Assembly (NCBI GenBank): GCA_028712345.1
Contig: JAQTQF010000011.1
Location: forward strand, 1-16,583
Source: Phycisphaerae bacterium
Lineage (GTDB): Bacteria; Planctomycetota; Phycisphaerae; Sedimentisphaerales; UBA12454
Direction: 5' to 3'
DNA length: 16,583 nt
Shown here: positions 1-7,884 of the stretch, piece by piece
How positions within the stretch are numbered: the stretch's first letter is position 1
How the letters are laid out: every line of letters begins with the position of its first letter
Notes under the pieces: generated by a model
Databases searched by the model: none
Seen by the model: the letters and a program-made list of their open reading frames with translations, nothing else
Told to the model about the DNA's origin: nothing
Position numbers and translations under genes: made by a program

Positions 1-1087
1 CCTGCAAGGCTCCGGATTTTTTAAGAGCATTGAATATCGCCACTAAATCTGTCGGCGTAGCGCCTATGGCATTCAGCGTCTTTGCCAGTTCCGCTACCGT
101 AACCGTCTTTGGCACCGGAACAAGATAGCCCGGCTCTTCCTTAACGGACAGCAGTGTCTCATCAACAACCTCTGTAGAACCGGCATCGGAAAACATTGCT
201 GTCGGCTGAAATACATTAGCCGTTTCTTTTACTTTCACTACCAGACTGCCTTGTGATATCGCCACAGCCGAGATGCCTACATTCTCACCAACTACAATAG
301 TTCCGGTTCGTTCGTTGATAACAACTACCGCCGGCGTATCTACCGTAACTTCCAGACGGGTTAATTGGTCTATCAATTTAGGAATTTCATCATCTGAGAT
401 TTTTTCAGGAATATTTATCCGGATATTTCCCGCATCAACAACAGTCGCACTTGCCAGACGGGCGTTATTTACCACTGCGGAGATTCGTTCGGCTGTCGTA
501 AAATCATTATTGCGAAGAACAAAATTAAAGGACCGCCTGCCCGCAAGACGGTCGATAAAATCGGATATTTCAGACTGTTCGACTGTGGCTCCGCTCGGAA
601 TGGTCGCGACAGTAAGGTGGTTTTTCTTCATCGAAGAATTACTTCCGCTGACTCCCCAGCCCCCGAGCGTCAAAGCACCGTGAGCAACGGCATATACCTG
701 GCCGTCAAGACCATTCAAAGGCGTCGGCATAAGTATTCCGCCCTGCAGGCTCTCGGCATCACCGATACAGGAAACGGAAATATCTATCTTGGCGCCTGGT
801 CTGTCAAAGGGTCCTAATTCCGCCGTTACCATTACAATCGCGATACTTCCGCCTTTTACATCAATCGTATCGAGAACCAATCCGCTCTGACGAAGAACAT
901 TTTCAAGCATTCTCTGCGAAGGACTTGTTTCATCGCCGCTGCCTGCAAGACCGGTAACCAGACCTACTCCCGTCAGCGGGTTGCCTCGGATACCGCTGAT
1001 GTCCGCGATATCCTTAATCCTTTCCGCCAATACACAGGTAGACGCCAGAAGAACAAAAAACAAAATTAAAGCGATTTTATATTTCAC
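1..1087 (-). CDS. flgI: FlgI, flagellar P-ring protein (C-terminal end cut by window edge)
   Basis: Forms the periplasmic P ring, the bushing around the distal rod in the peptidoglycan layer. Translating the minus strand from a GTG at 1087 gives about 362 residues ending ...LKKSGALQ; the family usually runs only a few residues past this point, so almost the whole protein is present. Visible hallmarks are a Sec signal peptide (hydrophobic core, likely cleavage after VLA), then RIKDIADISGIRGNPLTG and GVGLVTGLAGSGD, and the C-terminal TVAELAKTLNAIG segment typical of FlgI. The GTG start is preferred because a TGA stop lies in frame two codons upstream and an AGGGTGA-like ribosome-binding site sits just before it. 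It follows flgH by 18 nt in the same operon. No internal stop or frameshift is seen. Confidence 0.95.
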   Translation of the reverse strand, partial: MKYKIALILFFVLLASTCVLAERIKDIADISGIRGNPLTGVGLVTGLAGSGDETSPSQRMLENVLRQSGLVLDTIDVKGGSIAIVMVTAELGPFDRPGAKIDISVSCIGDAESLQGGILMPTPLNGLDGQVYAVAHGALTLGGWGVSGSNSSMKKNHLTVATIPSGATVEQSEISDFIDRLAGRRSFNFVLRNNDFTTAERISAVVNNARLASATVVDAGNIRINIPEKISDDEIPKLIDQLTRLEVTVDTPAVVVINERTGTIVVGENVGISAVAISQGSLVVKVKETANVFQPTAMFSDAGSTEVVDETLLSVKEEPGYLVPVPKTVTVAELAKTLNAIGATPTDLVAIFNALKKSGALQ

Positions 1088-1105
1088 TTTTCACCCTACA
1101 AGAAA

Positions 1106-1723
1106 TTAAAAAGGCCAGACCATATCAAAAATGTTAGTGAGCCAGCCGGTTTTATTATAAGTCGAGGACGGCCCTCTGTTAGTGAACACCATTTGGAAAT
1201 CAGCAACCTTGGTACTGCTTATGGTATTTTCAAAAGAAATATCTGTCGGTCTTATAATGCCGTTAACTCTGATTTCCTGAACATCGCCGGCCACCTCCCT
1301 GAATCGGCTACCGACTACTACAAGATTCCCGTTAGGCAAAACATCTTCAACGACAACGGCAATTTCATCGGCTATATCACGAGTATCGTTAAATGTGGCG
1401 TTGCCCGTTAAGTCCCTGGTCGATGTCGTCGTTAAGTCAAGACCCGGCATACGAGGCAGCAGATTGTGGCCGTCGGTCTTTATTCCAAGATTGCCGTCAA
1501 AACTTGCGCTGTTGTTGTTCGTGTTGGACATTTTCGTGTCAACCTGATTTTTTATAATAGGATTTTCATCTATTTGTATCGTAAGGATATCGCCGACTTT
1601 TCTGGCGACTTCATCGGTATATGGCTGACGCAGGTTGCTGTTTCGCTTTGCCCAGATAGAGCCTCCATACAACTGCGATACAACTGTCACTAAAATTATG
1701 AGTGATATAAATTTTGTCTTCAT
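1106..1723 (-). CDS. flgH: FlgH, flagellar L-ring protein lacking a lipobox cysteine
   Basis: FlgH builds the L ring in the outer membrane. The 205-aa product has the family layout: an N-terminal hydrophobic segment (about residues 5-19), then GGSIWAKR, equivalent to the GSLF segment that follows the lipidated cysteine in classical FlgH, then DEVARKVGDILTIQI, the central VVVEDVLPNGNLVVVGSR signature, VNGIIRPTDI, and a terminal tryptophan-rich GWLTNIFDMVWPF. FlgH is normally a lipoprotein, but this one has no cysteine anywhere. An in-frame TGA at 1747-1745 and the lack of another start codon rule out an upstream start supplying one. It lies between flgA and flgI. Identity is firm; how it is anchored is unclear. 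Confidence 0.94.
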   Translation of the reverse strand: MKTKFISLIILVTVVSQLYGGSIWAKRNSNLRQPYTDEVARKVGDILTIQIDENPIIKNQVDTKMSNTNNNSASFDGNLGIKTDGHNLLPRMPGLDLTTTSTRDLTGNATFNDTRDIADEIAVVVEDVLPNGNLVVVGSRFREVAGDVQEIRVNGIIRPTDISFENTISSTKVADFQMVFTNRGPSSTYNKTGWLTNIFDMVWPF

Positions 1724-1747
1724 ATTAAAAGTTCCAAAAACTTTTCA

Positions 1748-1763
1748 CTATTAACTATTAACT
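1748..1763. repeat. Two tandem heptamers (CTATTAA) between flgA and flgH
   Basis: CTATTAA occurs twice in tandem followed by CT, in the 41-nt gap between flgA and flgH. It resembles in length and TAA ending the CTGATAA triple repeat upstream of the plus-strand operon. No function is evident; it could be a slippage product. Confidence 0.5.
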
Positions 1764-1764
1764 G

Positions 1765-2730
1765 TCAAAACACCGGCTCGACTGTACCGTCCTGATTCAC
1801 CTTGGCCAGTATTATTCTTTTTGAATCGTTATTCTGAACCTTTATGAACTCCCCTGCTTTCCCGTCATTCATTGCCTTACCAATGGCGGTTACCGTCAGA
1901 GCCGAATAATCTATTTTAATAAGAACACTCTGATTTCGTTTAACCAGCACCTGCTGTTTGGGACTTGTCAACATATCTTCCGTAATGACCGTATCCCGTT
2001 TTATATCCCTTCCTGCCATCATTCCATAAAGCCCGGCCAAATCTACCCCGCCAGGCCTGTCCGCCTCAACAATTTGAACTTTGATATTTGCCGCCGTTAT
2101 AAATGAATCTTTGAATATCTCCGCTATCGCGACAGCCTGACGAACTGAATACTTGACTCGAAAATCAACGAACTGCCGACCAACTTTTTCATCGCCGGCA
2201 AATACATCAACTATCACTCGTATGACATTGGTTCCAATGGTCTGACTTTGAACCGCTTTGAGACTGATATTGCTTTTCAATTCTCCAAGCACTAAATCTT
2301 CCGGATACCTTACTACCCTCCAGCTCGAAAAATGATTTTGCTCGGCCGTCGCCTTGATATAACTCATCGCGGCCTGAAGAAGTCTCTCCGAATCTATTAT
2401 CGTATTATCGAGACTGACGGCAACTTTTTCGGCTCCGGTAAATTTTACATCAGAAGCCGATATGCCATTGGATGCAAGTCTACTCAGGATTGTCGGCCTG
2501 TCTATTACGAGCCTCTGGTCGGCAAGTGCAAGCCTGCCCATCGCAATAGACTGCGCCAAAGCAACCATATGCTCCGCTCCGCTTAAAATGGTAATCTGTC
2601 CAAGCATCGGCCCCGGCGTATTAACTTTTACATCTCTGGGCAGATAAACTCCCAAGACCTGCTGCGACTCGGCAGAAAATCCACACCCCGCCAAAACCAG
2701 AATCAAAGCTAATGCTGTAATATTTTTCAT
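1765..2730 (-). CDS. flgA: FlgA, P-ring assembly chaperone with lipoprotein signal
   Basis: FlgA is a periplasmic chaperone for P-ring (FlgI) assembly. The 321-aa product is longer than enterobacterial FlgA (about 220) because of an extended N-terminal part. The C-terminal half has the SAF-type family signature: IVEADRPGG, AGRDIKRDTVITEDML, QSVLIKIDYSALTVTAIGKAMNDG, then GEFIKVQNNDSKRIILAKV and the closing DGTVEPVF. The N-terminus MKNITALALILVLAGCG contains a canonical lipobox LAGC with Cys16 and glycine at +2, predicting a lipid-anchored form, whereas classical FlgA is soluble in the periplasm. The start ATG is 12 nt after the flgG stop, with a GGAT element close upstream. The downstream neighbours, flgH and flgI, are its expected partners. 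Confidence 0.92.
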   Translation of the reverse strand: MKNITALALILVLAGCGFSAESQQVLGVYLPRDVKVNTPGPMLGQITILSGAEHMVALAQSIAMGRLALADQRLVIDRPTILSRLASNGISASDVKFTGAEKVAVSLDNTIIDSERLLQAAMSYIKATAEQNHFSSWRVVRYPEDLVLGELKSNISLKAVQSQTIGTNVIRVIVDVFAGDEKVGRQFVDFRVKYSVRQAVAIAEIFKDSFITAANIKVQIVEADRPGGVDLAGLYGMMAGRDIKRDTVITEDMLTSPKQQVLVKRNQSVLIKIDYSALTVTAIGKAMNDGKAGEFIKVQNNDSKRIILAKVNQDGTVEPVF

Positions 2731-2742
2731 ACTAATCCGTTA

Positions 2743-3531
2743 TCAGAATCTCGCGATTTCAATTGATTTCTGAAGCAATTCATCGCCTGCCCGAATGGCA
2801 CGGGAATTTACTTCATACGCTCTTTGTGCCGTAATAAGGTTCACCAGTTCCGTAACCATCTGCACATTTGATTTTTCAAGAAAGCCCGACTGAACGGAGC
2901 CGAATCCGTTTTCACCGGCGGTACCGGTACTGGGCGAACCGCTCGCTTCTGATTCAGCAAGCAGATTTTCACCTTCGCTCGAAAGCCCGGACGGATTGGG
3001 AAATCTTGCCAACTGAATAGAGCCTACTACCGATTGTGAACCTGAGGCGGAAGTAACATTAACACTGCCGTCTTTTTCAATATTTATCGCAATCGCATCC
3101 GTTGGGATGCTTATCGCAGGTGAAATAACATACCCTGTCGTAGTAACCAGTCTGCCGTCAGGACCGGTTCTCAACGCTCCGTCTCTCGTATATTTCGTAC
3201 TGCCGTCCGGCATCGAAACCTGCAGAAAACCGTCCCCGGCAATTGCGACATCAAGATTTCTTCCGGTATTAACCATCTCGCCGTTGGTAAACACCTTCAC
3301 GGTGGAGGCCGCTCTAACACCGCTGCCCACCTCGATTCCGCCCGGCGATTTTATGCCGGATGACACTTCATTTCCGTTTTCAACCATCTTGACATAGAGT
3401 AGGTCCTGAAAATCAAGCTGACTTCTCTTGAAGCCATTGGTATTTATGTTCGCAAGATTATTGGCTGTAACATCGACCATCATCTGCTGGGCAGCCATTC
3501 CGGTTGCCGCCGTTGAAAAAGCTCTAAGCAT
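2743..3531 (-). CDS. flgG: FlgG, distal rod protein
   Basis: FlgG forms the distal rod of the flagellar basal body, exported through the flagellar type III apparatus without a signal peptide. The 262-aa product has the usual length and both family ends: the N-terminal rod motif MLRAFSTAATGMAAQQ followed by TANNLANINTNGFKRSQLDFQDLLY, and the C-terminal LEKSNVQMVTELVNLITAQR plus YEVNSRAIRAGDELLQ. The middle carries GRNLDVAIAGDGFLQV, the conserved FlgE/F/G core. A strong AAAGGAG ribosome-binding site precedes the ATG. It follows flgF by 41 nt and precedes flgA by 12 nt, as expected for one transcript. Confidence 0.97.
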   Translation of the reverse strand: MLRAFSTAATGMAAQQMMVDVTANNLANINTNGFKRSQLDFQDLLYVKMVENGNEVSSGIKSPGGIEVGSGVRAASTVKVFTNGEMVNTGRNLDVAIAGDGFLQVSMPDGSTKYTRDGALRTGPDGRLVTTTGYVISPAISIPTDAIAINIEKDGSVNVTSASGSQSVVGSIQLARFPNPSGLSSEGENLLAESEASGSPSTGTAGENGFGSVQSGFLEKSNVQMVTELVNLITAQRAYEVNSRAIRAGDELLQKSIEIARF

Positions 3532-3572
3532 TTTTATCTCCTTTTTTAGTCAAACCGACTATTGAATATTTA

Positions 3573-4298
3573 TTATGCCATTGCGACATTCATCAGGCTT
3601 TGCGATGAATCCTTTTGAACGCCTATAAATTTCATATTGGACTCGTAAAGCCGAGACACCATCATCATATCAACAAGCTCTTCGACAATCTGAACATTCG
3701 ACCCCTCAAGAGCGCCCTGTCTTATCGTCGTCTCTTTCGGCTCAGTCGGCTTGACATTAGCGGTCATCCTGAAACAGTTGGCGCCAACGGCAACAAGTTT
3801 ATTTTGATCATTACCGAAATCCGCCAGTTTTAATTTCCCAACAGGAACACCGTTACCCGAAATACTGCCGTCCTGAGAAACATTTATCTGTGAAATTCCG
3901 ATGTTGGGCGGAATAGATATGGGCCCTGACTGACCGGAAACAAACCGTCCCTGCGAATCCACTAATTTCCCATCGCGGTCGAGCCGAAAAACTCCGTTGC
4001 GCGTATAAAGCGGCCCATCAGGTGTCTCGATAGCAAAAAATCCCTTCCCGCACAGAGCAAAATCCAGTTTTCTGCCCGCCTCATTGAGGCTCCCCTGCGT
4101 AAAATCGTAGGTTACCGGATAGTCCTGTGCCCCGGCAGGGTCCTGCGGATTAAGTTTATCCGCCATAATTTTGGAAAAGTCGTTCAGCCGGCGCTTGAAA
4201 CCAACCGTGCTGACATTCGCCATATTGTTCGTAATAATATCGAACTCTTGCGACAGCTGGCTAATTTTTGAACTGATCTGCGCCGCAATATCAGACAT
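3573..4298 (-). CDS. flgF: FlgF, proximal rod protein
   Basis: A second rod protein of the FlgF/FlgG family, 241 aa. The N-terminal part has FDIITNNMANVSTVGFKRRLNDF, the core reads GRKLDFALCGKGFFAIETPDG with YTRNGVFRLDRDGKLVD, and the C-terminus has EGSNVQIVEELVDMMMVSRLYE. It is shorter and more divergent than the adjacent FlgG and lies directly upstream of it, the usual flgF-flgG order, which decides the name. It is exported by the flagellar type III system and has no signal peptide. AAAGGAT lies a few bases before the ATG. The alternative label is simply a FlgG-like rod protein. Confidence 0.9.
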   Translation of the reverse strand: MSDIAAQISSKISQLSQEFDIITNNMANVSTVGFKRRLNDFSKIMADKLNPQDPAGAQDYPVTYDFTQGSLNEAGRKLDFALCGKGFFAIETPDGPLYTRNGVFRLDRDGKLVDSQGRFVSGQSGPISIPPNIGISQINVSQDGSISGNGVPVGKLKLADFGNDQNKLVAVGANCFRMTANVKPTEPKETTIRQGALEGSNVQIVEELVDMMMVSRLYESNMKFIGVQKDSSQSLMNVAMA

Positions 4299-4309
4299 TT
4301 ACATATCCT

Positions 4310-5569
4310 TTAAGACAAAACAAAAGAACCTGCCAATCTTTCCGTTTCTGAATTTTTAGATAATTTTTTGCTTTTTACATTCCTTATTAATTCCGCATTT
4401 GTAGCCTGAATAAGACTATCAAGCTCGTTATCGCTTAATCCGACAAGTTCAACGGCAATGGATTGACGCTCGTTATCTCTGCCAATATTCCTGACAACTG
4501 CCACATCCTGTATCAGCCGCTTTTTACTATGTGCAAATTCCGTGCCGAATCTTTCATATTTTGATTTTCCGCTTTGTTCGAGTTCAAAAACAACAAGAAC
4601 CCTCTGGCCGATACTAACAGGCAAATCAGATTCAAGTCTAACGCCAGGCCCCCCTATTTCCGTCAGAACCGCCGGCCGAAACTCCGGCAGGTCAACTCCT
4701 AAACCTATATCTCTTGTAAAGCCGAACGGCGCAATAAACGCCTGCTTTCTTATAGCTACTCTGATAAACTGTCTCCTGTTGACGACTCTTACCTTCTCGG
4801 AATGATTAAAACTTATCATATTATCTCTGCTCGATACGCATACCGTATCGAATTCACAAATATTTGCCCCGCGATAGTACCGGACAAGCCACCGCTGTCC
4901 AGACGATATATTTACAGAATTCTTAACCTTTACAGTAATACTCAGTTCGCTATTTTCGACTACTGTTGCGTCAATTATGTCAGAATTATTTTTGCTGTTT
5001 ATCAGTTCAACCGCTTTGCCGGCCGCGATAAGTCTGCTGCCGGACATACGCGAAGGAGAACTCTGTATAGTCGCAATGCCCAGCCGCCTCCTGAAGCCCA
5101 GTTTTTCTTTTAAAAAAGCAAGTTCGAGCTTTAATGTTTTTAACCGCTCTTCATTTTTTTTCCGCCTTACGGCCTTTTCGACCAGTTTTGAGACACATCT
5201 ATCAAAAAGAGCCGCATCGGTAAAAAGCAATTCCACTCTTTTGGTTTTTGCCGTCCTTGCCAGAGATGCCAGCAGTTTTTGTTCATCTCCGCTCAATCCT
5301 GCCCGTTGGGCAAGGTCACTGAATACTGCCCGCTGCCTTATTTTTTCACAACTCCGCTTTAAGGCAGTTACAAAAACAAACATTACTGTCATTGCCGCAA
5401 TAGCTATAACTCCAAAAACGGCAAAAGATTTCTCGACCGCCGGAGTCGAACTGAAAATTTTTACAGCTTCAAATTTCTGTACCGCCGTCAGAGCCGCAAT
5501 ATAATGCGAAAGCCCGGCAATAACCGGGCTCGCGTTTTTACAGCTTAATAAAGCTATTTGTACAATCAT
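4310..5569 (-). CDS. Membrane-anchored PilZ-domain protein within the flagellar operon
   Basis: About 419 aa; likely a c-di-GMP-related or structural regulator of the flagellum. Numbering below counts from the TTG at 5572 one codon upstream; the ATG at 5569 is preferred because AGGAAA lies at good spacing, though the TTG is possible. It shows one transmembrane helix (about residues 51-70), a basic, probably helical linker (about 72-165), a YcgR-N-like beta region (about 185-255), and a C-terminal PilZ domain (about 262-380). The first PilZ motif RxxxR is intact in NRRQFIRVAI. The second, usually D/NxSxxG, reads TEIGGPGVRL, so Asp and Ser are both replaced. Placement between flgE and flgF in the same operon, with short gaps, ties it to hook/rod or motor function. 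The PilZ call is good; the exact role is inferred. Confidence 0.8.
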   Translation of the reverse strand: MIVQIALLSCKNASPVIAGLSHYIAALTAVQKFEAVKIFSSTPAVEKSFAVFGVIAIAAMTVMFVFVTALKRSCEKIRQRAVFSDLAQRAGLSGDEQKLLASLARTAKTKRVELLFTDAALFDRCVSKLVEKAVRRKKNEERLKTLKLELAFLKEKLGFRRRLGIATIQSSPSRMSGSRLIAAGKAVELINSKNNSDIIDATVVENSELSITVKVKNSVNISSGQRWLVRYYRGANICEFDTVCVSSRDNMISFNHSEKVRVVNRRQFIRVAIRKQAFIAPFGFTRDIGLGVDLPEFRPAVLTEIGGPGVRLESDLPVSIGQRVLVVFELEQSGKSKYERFGTEFAHSKKRLIQDVAVVRNIGRDNERQSIAVELVGLSDNELDSLIQATNAELIRNVKSKKLSKNSETERLAGSFVLS

Positions 5570-5585
5570 CAAAAGTTTCCTGTGG

Positions 5586-7256
5586 TTATCTTATAAGACT
5601 TGTCAGTTCCCTCAATATGTCGTTAGCGATTCGTATCGTCCGTGCGTTGGCCTGATAACCGTTTTGTGCCTGTATCATATTTACGAACTCGCTGGCGACA
5701 TCCGCATTGGATTTTTCAAGTGCTCCGCCGTGAAGCGACCCGGCACCGCCTGTCAGCGCCTGTGTCGCAATGGCCTCACCGGAGTTTGCTGACGGCTGAA
5801 AATAACCGCCTCCGACACTTTCAAGACCGCTTGTATTCTGGAAAAGAGCTATCTGCATCGTCGCAATCTGTTTCTTTATACCATTGGAGAACGCACCGAT
5901 AAGAATACCTTCATTATTGACTGAAACAGCCGAAAGTCTTCCAGCCTCATATCCATCCTGTTCCCTTGCGACAGCGGTTGAATTGCCCGCAAACTGCGTC
6001 AATCCGTCAAGCTGTCCGGGCGTACCAAGTGCAAGTTCTATTGCCTGCGGGTTAGCCAGGTCATGATCAAAGGTTACCGTAAATTGGGCAGTGTCCCCAA
6101 TAGTTGCATTTAAACCTGAAAAGGAACCATCCGTAGCGTCAAACTCAAGCCCTTCGATTCTCCTGTTTGCGGATGTTATACTGCTGACATTGCCGCTTAC
6201 AGATGTCAAAACCATATCCCAGGTATTCGATGCGTTGGTTCTCACAAAAGCGCCCGAAAGAACATGGGGTCCGCCCTGGGAATCATACACGGTAATGTTG
6301 ATATTCTTTATTTCACTGCCGCCAACCGTTGATATCTCAAAATAACCCGGCGTTTTCATTGTACCATCGCCGCTGTATGCAAAGCTAAGGTCTGATTTAC
6401 TGTATCCACTCTCGGCATCGATTATTTTAATCTTGCCGTTTGCAAGCGATGCCGTTGCATTGCTGCCGAGAACGGTATTAATCTGGTCAACAAGACCGCC
6501 AAGAGTGGTATTTCCATCTACCGCAAGGGTCAGGTTGCTCGAATATGCCGTGCCATCGGGTTTCAGACCGGCAATCGTAATTGTCCCGGAAGTAAGGGTA
6601 CCGGAATACTGGTCGAGATCTGCTATTTTCGTCGCGACCGTCGCGGCGGAACCATTATTTGTTGTGTACATCTGATTTGAGACAAGAACATTCGTATTCG
6701 GCGTTGTCAGCTCGGCATCAGCGCTCAAGTTGCCGGATATCTTTACCTCAGAGGTAGCTTTTGCGGCCATCGCAACATCATAAGGCACCTTTATATTATT
6801 ATTGCCGGCCGTCTGGAACCCTTCGGGTTCACCGGTGGAACCGATTCGCTGAACCGTAAAACCGGTTGCCGGGTCAACAAGATTGGAATTAGCATCAACC
6901 GCAAAGGCGCCGGCACGACTATATACCTTTTGCTGGCCGTCGCTCAATACAAAATAGCCCTGGCCTTCCATTGCCATATCAAGAGGATTACCGGTATTTT
7001 CTATATTTCCCTGCGCCATATTAGGCGCAATACCGGATATGCCGACACCGCTGCCCATTTGCTGCGGATTTGTACCGCCGACAGATGCCGTAGGCTGTGA
7101 GGCTTTTTTGATTGTCTCGCTCAACAGTTCCGAGAATGTAATTCTGCTCGCCTTAAAAGCAGTCGTGTTTACATTCGCCAGGTTGTTACCGGCAATATCG
7201 AGCATCTTTTGATGTGCCTGCAAACCTGTTACGCCGGCTGACAATGCAAATCCCAT
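5586..7256 (-). CDS. flgE: FlgE, flagellar hook protein with enlarged central region
   Basis: FlgE polymerises into the hook, the universal joint between rod and filament. The 556-aa product starts MGFALSAGVTGLQAHQ then AGNNLANVNTTAFKASRITF and ends ALEKSNADVASEFVNMIQ, YQANARTIRIANDILRELTS, both diagnostic. The domain markers GNPLDMAMEGQGYFVL, ITVYDSQGGPHVLSGAF and the NEGILIGAFSNG segment before the C-terminal core are present. It is about 150 residues longer than a roughly 400-aa enterobacterial FlgE. The extra material, about residues 190-305, includes GGLVDQINTVLGSNATASL followed by KIKIIDAESG, resembling the flagellin IN motif. A clear GGAG ribosome-binding site precedes the ATG. It lies between flgD, its cap protein, and the PilZ gene. 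Confidence 0.96.
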   Translation of the reverse strand: MGFALSAGVTGLQAHQKMLDIAGNNLANVNTTAFKASRITFSELLSETIKKASQPTASVGGTNPQQMGSGVGISGIAPNMAQGNIENTGNPLDMAMEGQGYFVLSDGQQKVYSRAGAFAVDANSNLVDPATGFTVQRIGSTGEPEGFQTAGNNNIKVPYDVAMAAKATSEVKISGNLSADAELTTPNTNVLVSNQMYTTNNGSAATVATKIADLDQYSGTLTSGTITIAGLKPDGTAYSSNLTLAVDGNTTLGGLVDQINTVLGSNATASLANGKIKIIDAESGYSKSDLSFAYSGDGTMKTPGYFEISTVGGSEIKNINITVYDSQGGPHVLSGAFVRTNASNTWDMVLTSVSGNVSSITSANRRIEGLEFDATDGSFSGLNATIGDTAQFTVTFDHDLANPQAIELALGTPGQLDGLTQFAGNSTAVAREQDGYEAGRLSAVSVNNEGILIGAFSNGIKKQIATMQIALFQNTSGLESVGGGYFQPSANSGEAIATQALTGGAGSLHGGALEKSNADVASEFVNMIQAQNGYQANARTIRIANDILRELTSLIR

Positions 7257-7292
7257 TTTTTATCTCCTTATATATTTATTCTTGTTAATTAC

Positions 7293-7673
7293 CTATCTTA
7301 CACTCAAAACATCTTCAAGTCCGACCAACACTCCATTAGCTTCAAGAAGAATCTCTCCGTCAGAACTCTTATGAACTTTTTCCACTACTCCCTCAGTCTG
7401 TTCGATTGACATATCTTTCTGCTGAGCAAGATATGAAATATTTTTGCCTATCAGCGAAGCGGCATAACTTTCCTGAGACATTCGCAGAACCTGCCCAAAA
7501 CTGCTGTTCATATTTTCAAGCTGCTGAAGCTGTGAAAACTGAGCGAGCTGTGCTGCCATCTGATTGTTGTCAAGAGGCTCAAGAGGATTCTGATTCTTAA
7601 GCTGAGTAGTCAGCAACTTCATATAATCCATTTGAATATTTGATGCACTGCCTACATTACCGATTGAAGCCAT
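7293..7673 (-). CDS. flgD: FlgD, hook cap/assembly scaffold, short form
   Basis: FlgD caps the growing hook and guides FlgE assembly. At 126 aa this is a minimal form. The N-terminal export/scaffold region is clear (MDYMKLLTTQLKNQNPLEP, then NNQMAAQLAQFSQLQQLENM), followed by SLIGKNISYLAQQK and a small C-terminal beta segment EGVVEKVHKSSDGEILLEANG. The Ig/FnIII-like domain of about 220-aa FlgD proteins is absent. There is no sign of truncation: the end VGLEDVLSVR matches the usual end of the short, Bacillus-type family. AAAGGAAA precedes the ATG by about 8 nt. It is the first gene of the minus-strand operon and lies 41 nt downstream of the sigma-54 promoter. Confidence 0.93.
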   Translation of the reverse strand: MASIGNVGSASNIQMDYMKLLTTQLKNQNPLEPLDNNQMAAQLAQFSQLQQLENMNSSFGQVLRMSQESYAASLIGKNISYLAQQKDMSIEQTEGVVEKVHKSSDGEILLEANGVLVGLEDVLSVR

Positions 7674-7713
7674 AAAATTATTTCCTTTTAATTAAGACCT
7701 GCCGGACACATTT

Positions 7714-7730
7714 AGCAATCTCTGTGCCAG
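7714..7730 (-). promoter_or_regulatory. Sigma-54 (-24/-12) promoter for the flgD operon
   Basis: On the minus strand the site reads CTGGCACAGAGATTGCT. GG and GC are separated by exactly ten bases, matching the consensus TGGCAC-N5-TTGCW in all conserved positions. Transcription would start about 11-12 nt after the GC, near 7703, leaving a leader of about 30 nt with the flgD ribosome-binding site. No other promoter is evident in the short gaps down to flgI, so this is probably the main promoter of the operon. The presence of two sigma-54 activators in the window supports the call. Confidence 0.9.
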
Positions 7731-7862
7731 AAGAAGGAAACAAGTTCAATTTTCCATATATCCACTTTATTTGCAAGGGGTTACAAAGCCAAAACAAATA
7801 CTGCTCTTTTGCCAAACAGCATTTTAACACACGAATTACAAGCACATTTTTCCGCCCCAATT

Positions 7863-7884
7863 GGAAATTATTTCCGAAAATAAT
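7863..7884. promoter_or_regulatory. Overlapping palindromes, candidate enhancer site upstream of flgD
   Basis: Two perfect inverted repeats overlap here: GGAAAT-T-ATTTCC at 7863-7875 and ATTATTT-CCGA-AAATAAT at 7867-7884. They lie about 135-155 bp upstream of the sigma-54 -24 element, the usual distance for an enhancer-binding protein that loops to the promoter. The bases are AT-rich, so chance symmetry cannot be excluded. The assignment as a binding site for one of the two activators is inference. Confidence 0.45.

Noticed and set aside
273..817. Plus-strand open frames in the first kilobase
   Set aside because: They are antisense to flgI, whose minus-strand frame is continuous from the window edge to the GTG at 1087.
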